64,000 bases of DNA from Candidatus Limnocylindrales bacterium (GTDB taxonomy: Bacteria; Moduliflexota; Moduliflexia; Moduliflexales; JAUQPW01). The notes beneath the pieces are model-generated. The model ran no database searches. It was not told where the DNA came from and worked only from the letters and a program-made list of their open reading frames with translations. The stretch is taken from assembly GCA_035559535.1 (NCBI GenBank), contig DATMBG010000043.1:118821-182820 (forward strand), given 5' to 3'. The position numbers and the translations under genes were made by a program. Numbering within the stretch: the first letter of the stretch is position 1; each line of letters opens with the position of its first letter. Below are positions 11,260-19,490 of the stretch, one piece after another.

Positions 11260-11465
11260 TATTTAAGTTTCTGAATAGGCTTCCAAAGACCCGGTAAGAA
11301 AAGTGCTTGAAAGTCCCCGGGTGACTTTGGGCAGAAAAGTTTATTGAAGGCTTTGAACAAGGGCTGGTGGAAAATGATATTTACGGGATTTTCAAATCCT
11401 GGAGATATTCCAAAAAGGATTGTTTTTATCGCCGGTTCCTGTTCATAAGCTGGGAGCAGTTGGTT

Positions 11466-12011
11466 ATGATTAAGCAACGTGTCTGTGGTTTATTACTTCT
11501 GGCTATGGTTGGTTTAATGGGTTGCAATGAAGAACCGTTGGAATCTGAACAGCCTGTTAATCCACCGAAAAAGAAGGAGGTGGCTCAGGAAGAAAATAAA
11601 GATGTGAAACCCACGCCAGCAGAGCAGGAAGTAGCCTTTACGTATAATGCTGAAAATCGCCGCAATCCTTTTAAACCTTTAATCAGTCCAAAAATTGAAC
11701 CCAAAGAGGTCGTGGCAGTCTCCCGTCCCCAGGCTGTTCTTACTCCTTTGGAGCGGTATGATACCCATGAATATAAGTTGGTGGGTGTAATTGCTGGACG
11801 TGGTGGAGATTATGCTATGGTGGAATCTCCCGATGGCAAAACCTATAACTTTAAGGTCGGAACCCGTATAGGTAAGAGAGAGGGTGTGGTTCAAAAGATA
11901 ACAGACGGTGAGGTTGTAATCAAAGAGATTATTCGCTATGATACGGGTGATACCAAAGAAGTCGAAACCACCCTGTCTCTGAACAAACCTAATGAACAAG
12001 GAGCCCGATAA
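11466..12011 (+). CDS. pilP: Type IV pilus inner-membrane lipoprotein PilP
   Basis: Lipoprotein that connects PilN/PilO to PilQ. The chosen ATG at 11466 gives a standard lipoprotein signal with lipobox LMGC (MIKQRVCGLLLLAMVGLMGC), a charged disordered linker, and a C-terminal beta-sandwich domain (YKLVGVIAGRGGDYAMVESP ... GTRIGKREGVV) typical of PilP. A frame extends upstream to 11367, but that would bury the signal sequence, and GGGAG precedes the ATG. The stop overlaps the pilQ start by one base (ATAATG), so the two are translationally coupled. Confidence 0.9.
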   Translation: MIKQRVCGLLLLAMVGLMGCNEEPLESEQPVNPPKKKEVAQEENKDVKPTPAEQEVAFTYNAENRRNPFKPLISPKIEPKEVVAVSRPQAVLTPLERYDTHEYKLVGVIAGRGGDYAMVESPDGKTYNFKVGTRIGKREGVVQKITDGEVVIKEIIRYDTGDTKEVETTLSLNKPNEQGAR

Positions 12012-14509
12012 TGAGCAATTATCCCCTAAGGTGTGTCTCATCTATCTTTTTTGTCTCTGTTGTTCTATGGATTTTAAGCGGTTGTGGTGGGCCTAAGGAG
12101 ACTATTAAAACTCCGAAGGCTGTCTCGGAGGGAGAAGTTCCCGGGTCTGTGAAAATAACCCATATCAGTAGTGAAGCTCTTGAAGGAAAGGTTCGGGTAA
12201 CAATTGAATCTTCCGATAATCTAAGTTATACGGCTTTCACCCTGAGCGATCCTTTACGACTGGTTCTTGATCTACCCAATGCGCAATTGAAATTTAAAGA
12301 GCCTATTGCGGTAAATAAAGGAGCGGTCCTCAGCATTAATCCCATTCAACTTCCTAAAGAAGGTAGCCGGATCAACTCCCGGATAGAAATCGAACTCTCT
12401 AAACAGGTACGTTACCAGGTATTTCCCGATCAGAATAAGTTATATGTGGACTTACAAGATGGTATCGAAGAGGTTGCGGCACGTCCATCCGAAGAAGTCG
12501 TACAACTTCCTGAAGCGCCGCCCCCCCAGGAGGCTCCCGCAGAGGTAGCGCCTGCGGCTCCCGAGACCGAACCTCCCAAAGGTCAACCTGTTGAAGTCGA
12601 GCCCTCCCAAGGCAAGCCGGCTGAAACAGAACCTAAGGCTGCCAAGCCGGCTGAAACAGAACCCAAGGCCGCTCCGGCGATTATGTCGAAACCCTCTGCT
12701 CCGGAAGTTAAGTTGTCTACCATTAAGGAGGTTGAAGTCTCTCAACTCCCCAAGGAAACCCGAGTTACTATTACCTCCGATACTTTACCGGAATATGAGG
12801 TAAAAAAGGAGTCTGAGCCTCCTCGTATTGTTTTAGACTTGAAAAAAAGTAAAATCGTTCCGGAAGCCCAGAAGATTACAGATGTCCACTTAACGCCCAG
12901 CGTCCTCAAGCGAATCTCCTCTTTTCAGCTAAAACGGAGTCCGGAAGGAGCCGATAATCTCGTTCGGGTTATTCTCAACCTTACTCAGGCCGTGGATCCT
13001 CAGATCAAAACCGAGGATGGCAAAATTATTATAGATATGGCCCATCCCACTCAAGTTGCTGAGGCTCCTTCAACCGCTAAACCTGAAGGGGAAAAAGTTG
13101 AAGAACTCGAAGCCCCTGCTTCAGAGTTGCCTGCCGCTCAGGCTCCCTCTATTCGAACTCCCCAAACAACTGAAGAGGCCAAATACCGGGGCCAACCTAT
13201 TACGTTGGATTTCAAAGATGCAGACATTCGGGATGTATTGCGTATTATTGCCGAGATCAATGATTTTAATCTGGTTTTACATCCCGAAGTCAGCGGTCGT
13301 GTAACCGTCAGGCTGATCAACGTTCCTTGGGATCAGGCCCTGGATATTATCCTTAAGCTGAATAATCTGGCCGTTGAGATAGAAGGCAATATCATGCGGG
13401 TGGGATCCAGCACTTCCTTCCAAAGGGAAATTGAAGCCAAACGCCTGGAACAAGAACAACGACTGGCGGCCCTTGAAACTCAGAAAAAACTGGAGCCTTT
13501 GCGAACCGAGATTATTACCCTCAACTTTGCAGATCCTGCTCAAATTGTTACCGTTATAGAAGGGGTGATTGCAGGTCGTCGAGAAGGGCAACCGGCAGGT
13601 CCTCGCAGAGGAACCATTACCGTAGATGCCAGAACGAAAACTCTCATCGTTCAAGACACCGAAGAAAATATCCGACTCATCCGGGAGTTGGTGGCCAAAT
13701 TGGATAAGCGAACCCCGCAGATTCTCATCGAAGCCCGCATTGTTACGGTCAGTAAACAATTCAGTAAATCCCTGGGAATCAACTGGGCCGGTTCCTTTAA
13801 TGCCGATGCTGCCCACGGTAATACAACGGGATTTCGATTCCCCAACTCCATTAACGGTAACTTTGCCGTCAACCTCCCACTGGGGGCGAGTGTGGGGTCA
13901 ACGGGAATCCGGCTGGGAAGTATTGATGATGTATTTTCTCTGGATTTGAATCTGGCCGCTGCCGAAACCGAGGGACTGGCTACTATCCTGTCTCAACCGA
14001 AGGTGGTTACCGTGGATAATAAAGCAGCCTCTATCCAGACCGGCGTGACCTTTACCCTGGCAACCACGATCCTGGTTAATAACACAACCCAGACCACCCT
14101 CCAGCAAGTTAATGCCACGCTTTCTTTAAACGTCACTCCCAGGGTTTCAGCCGATGGGCATATCCTCATGACGGTTAGTGCCCAGAATAATTCGCCTGAT
14201 TTTGCCTCTCCCATTACAACCGCCGGAGGGGTTCCACCGATCAATACTCAAAGCGTTAATACCGAGGTTCTGGTTAAAGATGGAGAGACGGTGGTTTTGG
14301 GTGGGATTTTGCAAACCGACTCCAGAAGGAATCTTACAGCAGTACCTTATCTTTATAAGATCCCTGTAATAGGAAGAGTTTTCAGATCTACTATTCCGGA
14401 TAGCAAAAATCAAACTGAATTACTTATCTTCATAACCCCGAAACTTTTAAACGCCGCTACCGTTGAACAAAGCGAAGCAGGGAATATTAGACAACTATCC
14501 GCTCAGTGA
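12011..14509 (+). CDS. pilQ: Type IV pilus secretin PilQ
   Basis: Outer-membrane channel for the pilus, 832 residues. Order: signal with lipobox (ILSGC, Cys near residue 26), AMIN domain ~45-135, a Pro/Glu/Ala-rich linker with repeated PAETEPKAA units (~150-220), a second AMIN domain ~230-335, another linker, STN domain ~395-460 (DFKDADIRDVLRIIAEINDF), secretin N domain ~490-565, and the beta-barrel secretin domain ~567-810 ending TELLIFITPKLL. The AMIN domains bind peptidoglycan. The lipobox suggests that this secretin may be lipid-anchored and so could reach the outer membrane without a separate pilotin. It overlaps pilP by one base. Confidence 0.95.
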   Translation: MSNYPLRCVSSIFFVSVVLWILSGCGGPKETIKTPKAVSEGEVPGSVKITHISSEALEGKVRVTIESSDNLSYTAFTLSDPLRLVLDLPNAQLKFKEPIAVNKGAVLSINPIQLPKEGSRINSRIEIELSKQVRYQVFPDQNKLYVDLQDGIEEVAARPSEEVVQLPEAPPPQEAPAEVAPAAPETEPPKGQPVEVEPSQGKPAETEPKAAKPAETEPKAAPAIMSKPSAPEVKLSTIKEVEVSQLPKETRVTITSDTLPEYEVKKESEPPRIVLDLKKSKIVPEAQKITDVHLTPSVLKRISSFQLKRSPEGADNLVRVILNLTQAVDPQIKTEDGKIIIDMAHPTQVAEAPSTAKPEGEKVEELEAPASELPAAQAPSIRTPQTTEEAKYRGQPITLDFKDADIRDVLRIIAEINDFNLVLHPEVSGRVTVRLINVPWDQALDIILKLNNLAVEIEGNIMRVGSSTSFQREIEAKRLEQEQRLAALETQKKLEPLRTEIITLNFADPAQIVTVIEGVIAGRREGQPAGPRRGTITVDARTKTLIVQDTEENIRLIRELVAKLDKRTPQILIEARIVTVSKQFSKSLGINWAGSFNADAAHGNTTGFRFPNSINGNFAVNLPLGASVGSTGIRLGSIDDVFSLDLNLAAAETEGLATILSQPKVVTVDNKAASIQTGVTFTLATTILVNNTTQTTLQQVNATLSLNVTPRVSADGHILMTVSAQNNSPDFASPITTAGGVPPINTQSVNTEVLVKDGETVVLGGILQTDSRRNLTAVPYLYKIPVIGRVFRSTIPDSKNQTELLIFITPKLLNAATVEQSEAGNIRQLSAQ

Positions 14510-14520
14510 AGTACAAAAAT

Positions 14521-14580
14521 GGGGTATGTGGGTGGAGGATGGGGAATGGAGAAGTGGGTGTTCTGCATTCCTCATTCCCC
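14521..14580. repeat. G-rich/C-rich foldback element downstream of pilQ
   Basis: GGGGAATG (14541-14548) pairs exactly with CATTCCCC (14573-14580), and the whole stretch is G-rich on the left and C-rich on the right. It lies in the leader of the next lipoprotein gene. It resembles the larger elements near 5.96 and 49.6 kb. Confidence 0.55.
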
Positions 14581-14588
14581 GATATCTG

Positions 14589-15155
14589 ATGGGCAAGATA
14601 AGTTGCAGTTCTGTAAGAATTTTTGTACTGATTACGGTAAGTTTGACTCTCCTGAATTCCTGTGGGGAGCCCTTTGGAGGTAATGGTAATTCACAAGTAT
14701 TCCTGACCCTGACGGTCGGCTCGGGAAATCCGGTTAACATTGTGTCAGATGTCTTTGATCCCTCGGTTCCCGGTAACGTAACCGATGATTTTGCCGACTT
14801 TGAGATTACTTCGGTTCCTAAAAATAGCCGGGCGACCTCTCCTGCTTCCGACGTTATTTTAAATCAGCAAAATGTTACCTACTTTCGACCGGATGGCAAT
14901 CCAGAGGTTCCGGCTCCATTTACCCGTTTTATTGGAAATATACTCGTTCCGGCAGGTGGAACGGTGACTCAAAATTTGTTGGTCCTGCCGGCTTCAGCTA
15001 AGTTAAAACCGCCTTTGAGTGACCTGGCTTTTGGGGGGGGCGAAGGCCAAATTTTTCTCACAGCCGTCATAGAACTCTTCGGTGAAGATCTGGCAGGTAA
15101 CCCGGTATCGGTCAAAGGCACAATGGGAATAACTGCCAGGGATGTTTTCCCATAA
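14589..15155 (+). CDS. Putative lipoprotein of unknown function
   Basis: I do not recognise the family. From the ATG at 14589 the product is 188 residues with a lipoprotein signal (VRIFVLITVSLTLLNSC, lipobox LNSC), followed by a beta-rich region (SQVFLTLTVGSGNPVNIVSD) that looks like an extracellular sandwich domain. A longer frame starts at 14463 inside pilQ, but that part reads through the foldback element and has no sequence character. It sits between pilQ and a larger Ig-domain lipoprotein and may be co-transcribed with the pilus operon, perhaps as a surface or minor pilus-associated protein. No good Shine-Dalgarno is seen. Confidence 0.6.
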   Translation: MGKISCSSVRIFVLITVSLTLLNSCGEPFGGNGNSQVFLTLTVGSGNPVNIVSDVFDPSVPGNVTDDFADFEITSVPKNSRATSPASDVILNQQNVTYFRPDGNPEVPAPFTRFIGNILVPAGGTVTQNLLVLPASAKLKPPLSDLAFGGGEGQIFLTAVIELFGEDLAGNPVSVKGTMGITARDVFP

Positions 15156-15173
15156 TTAACTAAGGGGGGAGCC

Positions 15174-16436
15174 ATGAAGCCACATACTCTTGCGGTTTCT
15201 TTAGTAGGACTGTTGGGTTTTATTTTTGTGTTGTTTTCTGGGTGTGGAAAGCTTGAAGATCCGGAAAGGGCTGAACCGGTGGGTTCTTCGGGTGGAGGGA
15301 TTCCGTTGCCTATCGGCCCCAGATCCCAGATTGGAACCTTCTCCTTAGAAGCCAATGCAACCCCATCTTCCGCACCTGCAGATGGAATTACTTCCATTTT
15401 AATCGTTGCAGCGCTCATCGATACCTCGGGAAGGCCGGTAAGTGGATTCGATATTTTCTTTCGATCTGAATTAGGCTCTTTCTCCGCATCCCCTTCACCT
15501 CCTTTAGGAAGTGTAACCACTACAACCCCGGGGGAAGGACGTGCCGTTACCGATGCCAACGGAAAAGCCTCTATCTTTCTGGTAAGTACCCAGCCCGGAA
15601 GTTCTCCCGTCACGGCCATAGCCGATATTAACCGGAACGGCTCGGTAGATACCTTCGGAGATCTATTTGCCACAACCTTTGTGGAATTCACGGCAGCTCC
15701 CGGTGCCCCAGGTCCAGGTGTGGCCGGTATCGTCCTTACCGCAGATCCCGTTTTTCAAACCGTCGAATTCACAGGCACCACACCTCCTGAACCAGAGCCT
15801 GTGACCATCCTGGCAACAGTTTTTGATGAACTGGGTCAGAGAGCCGGTGCAGGAGTTACGGTGGAATTCTCCACCTCCTTTGGAGCCATTACACCCTTTA
15901 GTACCACCAATGAATCCGGTCAGGCCACCGCAACCCTGGTAATTCCTCCCATTACCAGTAGCACAGATATCGTGGTCACAGCAAGTACGGTCATCAACGG
16001 AAGAACCTTTACAAGTAGGGTTACGGTAAGTGTCGAAGTAACCGGACCCGGGACGTTTACACCTACGCCTTTTCCAGTAGCTCAAGCAATAGATCTGGAA
16101 ATAAGTTCAAACATATTATCTCCAGGCAGTACATTTACCTTAACTGCCACGGTTACAGATGCAGCGGGTCGCCCAGTTCCTAACACAAGTGTAACTTTCA
16201 AAAGCAGTTCTGCAACATGTAGATTTTCAACTTCTCCAACTTTACCCCTAACAAGAGTAACCAATCAATCGGGCGTAGCAACCAGTCCGTTTATTAGTAT
16301 CAATGCTCCTTCAGGCTGTGAGATTACATTTATTGCGAGCTCTCCAGGTATCCCAGCCAGTAATACGGTAACCCTTCTTATACAACAACCAACTCCGACA
16401 CCGGGTCCATCACCTACGGCAACTCCAACACCCTAA
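15174..16436 (+). CDS. Lipoprotein with tandem bacterial Ig-like (BIG1-type) domains
   Basis: 420 residues with a lipoprotein signal ending FSGC (Cys near residue 25), then three Ig-like units. Each carries the invasin/intimin BIG1 pattern, for example TILATVFDELGQRAGAGVTV and LTATVTDAAGRPVPNTSVTF with following GxATA/GVATS strands. The C terminus is a Pro/Thr tail (TPTPGPSPTATPTP) and there is no membrane helix. Such proteins act at the cell surface in adhesion or as stalks. The ribosome site AAGGGGGGAG directly precedes the ATG, 18 bases after the previous lipoprotein gene. A hairpin at 16469-16493 probably closes this transcription unit. Confidence 0.75.
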   Translation: MKPHTLAVSLVGLLGFIFVLFSGCGKLEDPERAEPVGSSGGGIPLPIGPRSQIGTFSLEANATPSSAPADGITSILIVAALIDTSGRPVSGFDIFFRSELGSFSASPSPPLGSVTTTTPGEGRAVTDANGKASIFLVSTQPGSSPVTAIADINRNGSVDTFGDLFATTFVEFTAAPGAPGPGVAGIVLTADPVFQTVEFTGTTPPEPEPVTILATVFDELGQRAGAGVTVEFSTSFGAITPFSTTNESGQATATLVIPPITSSTDIVVTASTVINGRTFTSRVTVSVEVTGPGTFTPTPFPVAQAIDLEISSNILSPGSTFTLTATVTDAAGRPVPNTSVTFKSSSATCRFSTSPTLPLTRVTNQSGVATSPFISINAPSGCEITFIASSPGIPASNTVTLLIQQPTPTPGPSPTATPTP

Positions 16437-16468
16437 GAGAAGTAAGATAGCTTAGGGGAAGCAAATCA

Positions 16469-16493
16469 TAGGGCAGTTATTCTAACTGCCCTA
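16469..16493 (+). terminator. Strong hairpin after the pilus/lipoprotein operon
   Basis: Perfect 11-bp stem TAGGGCAGTTA / TAACTGCCCTA with a 3-base loop, 33 bases after the stop of the Ig-domain lipoprotein. No clear T run follows, so it could be a transcript-stabilising or repeat hairpin and not a factor-independent terminator. Confidence 0.5.
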
Positions 16494-16679
16494 TTCCCAC
16501 TTTTGAAGCGAGAGGTCTACAAAACAATGATGATAAAACTTTTTAGTTGACTTTAGAGAATAAAAGGGTTTATCCTTTTAATTAGTTATCTGAGGAGAAG
16601 AACTTCCTCCAGTTACTTGGATCAGTATGAGGGGTTCTTTAAAGTATTGTCTTTAAATATTAGTAAATTGTAAGTGCCT

Positions 16680-18461
16680 ATGGCCTTAGATCAAGAGCTG
16701 GTTGCTCAGATTGACAAATATAAAGCGATTTTACAGAAAGATCCCAACTCCAAGGAGTTTTTGAATCTGGCGGAGCTTTATCGAAGGTTAGGGGTTGCCG
16801 AAGAGGCCCATAGGGTTCTTCGGGAGGGGCTTAAAAGGCATCCGAATTTCGTGGAAGCCAGGGTCGCTTTGGCCCGATTGTTATTGACCCAGGGAGATAC
16901 GGCCAAGGCAGCCCAGGAGTTTGAGACGGTCGTTCGCCAGGATCCGGGAAATTTCCTGTCCTATAAGTTGCTGGGTGAAATTGCCATGCAGAAAAACGAC
17001 CTGGAGAAGGCGGCAGAACGATTTGGAGCTGCTTATAAAATCAAGCCCGATGATCAGGAATGCAAAGTCATGCTAGATTATATAGGAAGCCTCCTGGGTC
17101 GAAATGTTTTCCCTCAGATAGCAACTTCCACAACCCCAACTAAGGAAAAAACTCCCCCACGAGAAAGCCCTAAACCTGCAGAAAAGACAACTCCCAGTAA
17201 ACCACCTCCTCCACCTTCTAAACCCCAGAAGAAACCCATTGTGGAAGAGTTTGAGGAGTTGGATGAGCTGGGTATGGCCGAAGAAGCCCCGGTAATAGAA
17301 AAGTCCAAAGCTTCGGTGAAACCGGAAAAAGAAGCCCCTGAAATTACAGAAGAGTTGGAAGAGGCTGAAATCCTTGAAGAGGTGGAAGGGGTTGACGTGG
17401 AAGAGCTGGAAGAGTTTGAACCTGCTGAAGCAGAGGAGGGGTTCGACGAAATAACCGTTGGGGAGGAGCAAGAGGATTTTGAGTTTGAAGAATCTGAGCT
17501 TGAGACGGTGAGTTCCGATGAGGGTTTCGGTGAAGAGATGGAACCCCCTGAGGAAACTGAAGAAGGTGTAGCTGCTTCTGTTTCTGATCAAATAAAGGGA
17601 TCGGGTAAGAAGGTTGCTGAAGAGGATATCGTCGCCGAGATCTTCCAGGACTTATCCGAAAGCGAGTATACGCAAAGGGACGAAACAGATGAAGAAATTT
17701 CTGTCCCGGAAGGAGAGGATTTGGCCGAAACTCTGGGCTTGTTCAAAGAAGAATTGGATACCGAAGAAACTTCAGAAGTTGGTGAGATAGAAGAATTTGA
17801 AGAGGCAGAAGTATCGGAGCAGGCAGATTTCGAAGAGGAGATCGGAGTGATCGATGAGGTAGAAGAAGGGGAAGAGAGGGAAGAAATAGGTATCACCGAG
17901 GACCTGGAAGAAGTCGAACCTTTAGAAGAGGTAGAAGTTGAATCTTCTGGGGAATTGCAGGAAGAGGAAGAGACCTCTTCCATATTTAAGGACTTTGGGA
18001 TCAGCCCGGAAGAGCAAGGGGAGTCCGTAACCTTGGAAGAGGGAGAGGGAGATGTATTTAAAGATTTTGATTTTGATGCCTTCGAAAAAGAGTTAATGGC
18101 GGAAAAAAGTGCTGCCAAACCCGCGTCGGCCAGGAAGTCTGAAATCGAAGAAGACACCCTAGAATCCTTTTCTGAAGAAGAGGAAATTGCCCGGGAAGAA
18201 GAGATTGAATCGACGGAGTTAGAAAAAGTGTTTGCAACCGATACAGAAGAAGAAAAGCCCGTCAGGAACTCCTTGAAGGGTTCCGGTACCGAAGAAATTC
18301 CGTCGGCTCCCCTGGCAGATCAGTATATAAAGCAAAATCTTTTAGAGAAAGCCATTCATATTTACAGGACTTTATTGAAAACCTCTCCCGGCAATAAAAC
18401 CATTCGACAACGTCTCGAAGAAACTCTGGCCCTTAAATCCTACTTGGAAGAAGAGAGTTAA
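16680..18461 (+). CDS. TPR protein with very long acidic linker
   Basis: 593 residues. The N-terminal ~140 residues are tetratricopeptide repeats (LAELYRRLGVAEEAHRVLRE ... LLGEIAMQKNDLEKAAERFG). A Lys/Pro-rich hinge follows, then ~350 residues extremely rich in Glu and Asp (repeated EELEE, EEVE), and a C-terminal TPR-like pair (DQYIKQNLLEKAIHIYRTLL). No signal peptide or membrane helix, so it is probably a cytoplasmic scaffold. A GTG two codons upstream (16674) is an alternative start. The stop is two bases from the aroQ GTG, implying co-transcription. Similar acidic TPR proteins occur near motility and pilus genes in deltaproteobacteria, but a link to the upstream pil genes is only inference. 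Confidence 0.75.
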   Translation: MALDQELVAQIDKYKAILQKDPNSKEFLNLAELYRRLGVAEEAHRVLREGLKRHPNFVEARVALARLLLTQGDTAKAAQEFETVVRQDPGNFLSYKLLGEIAMQKNDLEKAAERFGAAYKIKPDDQECKVMLDYIGSLLGRNVFPQIATSTTPTKEKTPPRESPKPAEKTTPSKPPPPPSKPQKKPIVEEFEELDELGMAEEAPVIEKSKASVKPEKEAPEITEELEEAEILEEVEGVDVEELEEFEPAEAEEGFDEITVGEEQEDFEFEESELETVSSDEGFGEEMEPPEETEEGVAASVSDQIKGSGKKVAEEDIVAEIFQDLSESEYTQRDETDEEISVPEGEDLAETLGLFKEELDTEETSEVGEIEEFEEAEVSEQADFEEEIGVIDEVEEGEEREEIGITEDLEEVEPLEEVEVESSGELQEEEETSSIFKDFGISPEEQGESVTLEEGEGDVFKDFDFDAFEKELMAEKSAAKPASARKSEIEEDTLESFSEEEEIAREEEIESTELEKVFATDTEEEKPVRNSLKGSGTEEIPSAPLADQYIKQNLLEKAIHIYRTLLKTSPGNKTIRQRLEETLALKSYLEEES

Positions 18462-18463
18462 AA

Positions 18464-18907
18464 GTGCCTAATATCCTGGTTATTCATGGACCTAATCTCA
18501 ATATGCTGGGGATCAGGGAGCCCGGCATCTATGGAAGCGAAACCCTTGAAGTGATTAATGATCAAATCCGTCGCCATGCGACTTCTAAGGGTCTTTCCCT
18601 TCAAATTATCCAATCAAATCATGAAGGGGAAATTGTTGAGGCCATACAAAAAGCTTATCCTGCGGTAGATGTAATTATTCTTAATGCAGGGGCTTATACC
18701 CACACAAGCCTGGCCATTCGAGATGCAATTTCTGCGGTTAAAATTCCTGTTATAGAAGTTCACCTCTCGAATATCTACAGTCGTGAAGAATTTCGTCACA
18801 AATCCATGATATCACCGGTAGCCGTTGGGCAAATAAGCGGCTTCGGTTCCTATAGCTATATACTCGGTATTGAAGCGGCGGCTGAACTGATCAAGCGTAA
18901 AACATAA
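18464..18907 (+). CDS. aroQ: Type II 3-dehydroquinate dehydratase
   Basis: Shikimate-pathway enzyme converting 3-dehydroquinate to 3-dehydroshikimate. The 147-residue product has the type II fold signature: HGPNLNMLGIREPGIYG with the catalytic Tyr in the lid loop, QSNHEGEIVEAI, LNAGAYTHTSLAIRDAI and PVIEVHLSNIYSREEFRHKS, which contains the catalytic His. The start codon is GTG, two bases after the stop of the TPR gene. In many related bacteria aroQ is followed by a peptidase, efp, accB and accC. Here accB follows directly. Confidence 0.95.
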   Translation: MPNILVIHGPNLNMLGIREPGIYGSETLEVINDQIRRHATSKGLSLQIIQSNHEGEIVEAIQKAYPAVDVIILNAGAYTHTSLAIRDAISAVKIPVIEVHLSNIYSREEFRHKSMISPVAVGQISGFGSYSYILGIEAAAELIKRKT

Positions 18908-18967
18908 CTATACGGCTTGTTCACTACTTAGGTTGTTTACCACATCAATCGACACGATTAACCTACT

Positions 18968-19468
18968 ATGAATCTGGATAAGTTGCGTAAAATCTTAGAG
19001 ATAGTAGATAAGATGAATCTAGCCGAGATTGAGCTGGAAATGGAGGATTTAAAACTTAAGCTTAAGAAACCTGCCGGTTTATCGCCTTTACCGCCCTTGC
19101 CGACCCCCTCCATTTCTTCTACGCTATCCCCCGTAGGACAGCCTGCTTTCCCTGTAGCAGCTCCGGCAGGTTTGCAAACTCCGGTAGAACCTCCGGCGGA
19201 AAAAATTAAAATCGAGAGCAGGGATAAGCTTGTTACGGTTCGATCCCCGATTATTGGAACCTTTTATCGATCTCCTTCTCCCGACGCAGACCCCTATGTC
19301 AAGGTAGGAGATATGGTATCTAAAGGACAGGTTCTTTGCATCGTAGAAGCCATGAAGATCATGAACGAGATCGAAAGTGAATACGATGGAAGGATCATAT
19401 CCATCCTGGTTGAGAATGAACAACCTGTGGAGTATGATCAGGAGCTTTTTTTGATCGAACCAAAATAA
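18968..19468 (+). CDS. accB: Biotin carboxyl carrier protein of acetyl-CoA carboxylase
   Basis: Carries biotin between the carboxylase and transferase halves of acetyl-CoA carboxylase, the first step of fatty acid synthesis. 166 residues: an N-terminal helical segment, a Pro/Ala-rich linker (about 35-75), and a C-terminal biotinyl domain with the biotinylation motif EAMKIMNE (Lys130) and the thumb-like PSPDADPYVKVGD loop. The start ATG at 18968 matches the family N terminus (MNLDKLRKILEIVDKMN). The biotin carboxylase gene accC, usually directly downstream, is absent, since the next gene (RNase J) is convergent. Confidence 0.94.
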   Translation: MNLDKLRKILEIVDKMNLAEIELEMEDLKLKLKKPAGLSPLPPLPTPSISSTLSPVGQPAFPVAAPAGLQTPVEPPAEKIKIESRDKLVTVRSPIIGTFYRSPSPDADPYVKVGDMVSKGQVLCIVEAMKIMNEIESEYDGRIISILVENEQPVEYDQELFLIEPK

Positions 19469-19490
19469 ATACTCAGCCCTCAGTACTTAT

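Noticed and set aside
11367-11465. Upstream extension of pilP
   Set aside because: It would place ~33 residues before a clear lipoprotein signal; the ATG at 11466 has a better ribosome site.
14463-14588. N-terminal extension of the lipoprotein gene overlapping pilQ
   Set aside because: The extension reads through a foldback element, and the lipoprotein signal begins at 14589.
17588-18157. Ser-rich open frame antisense to the TPR protein
   Set aside because: Composition is simply the complement of the Glu-rich codons of the TPR gene.
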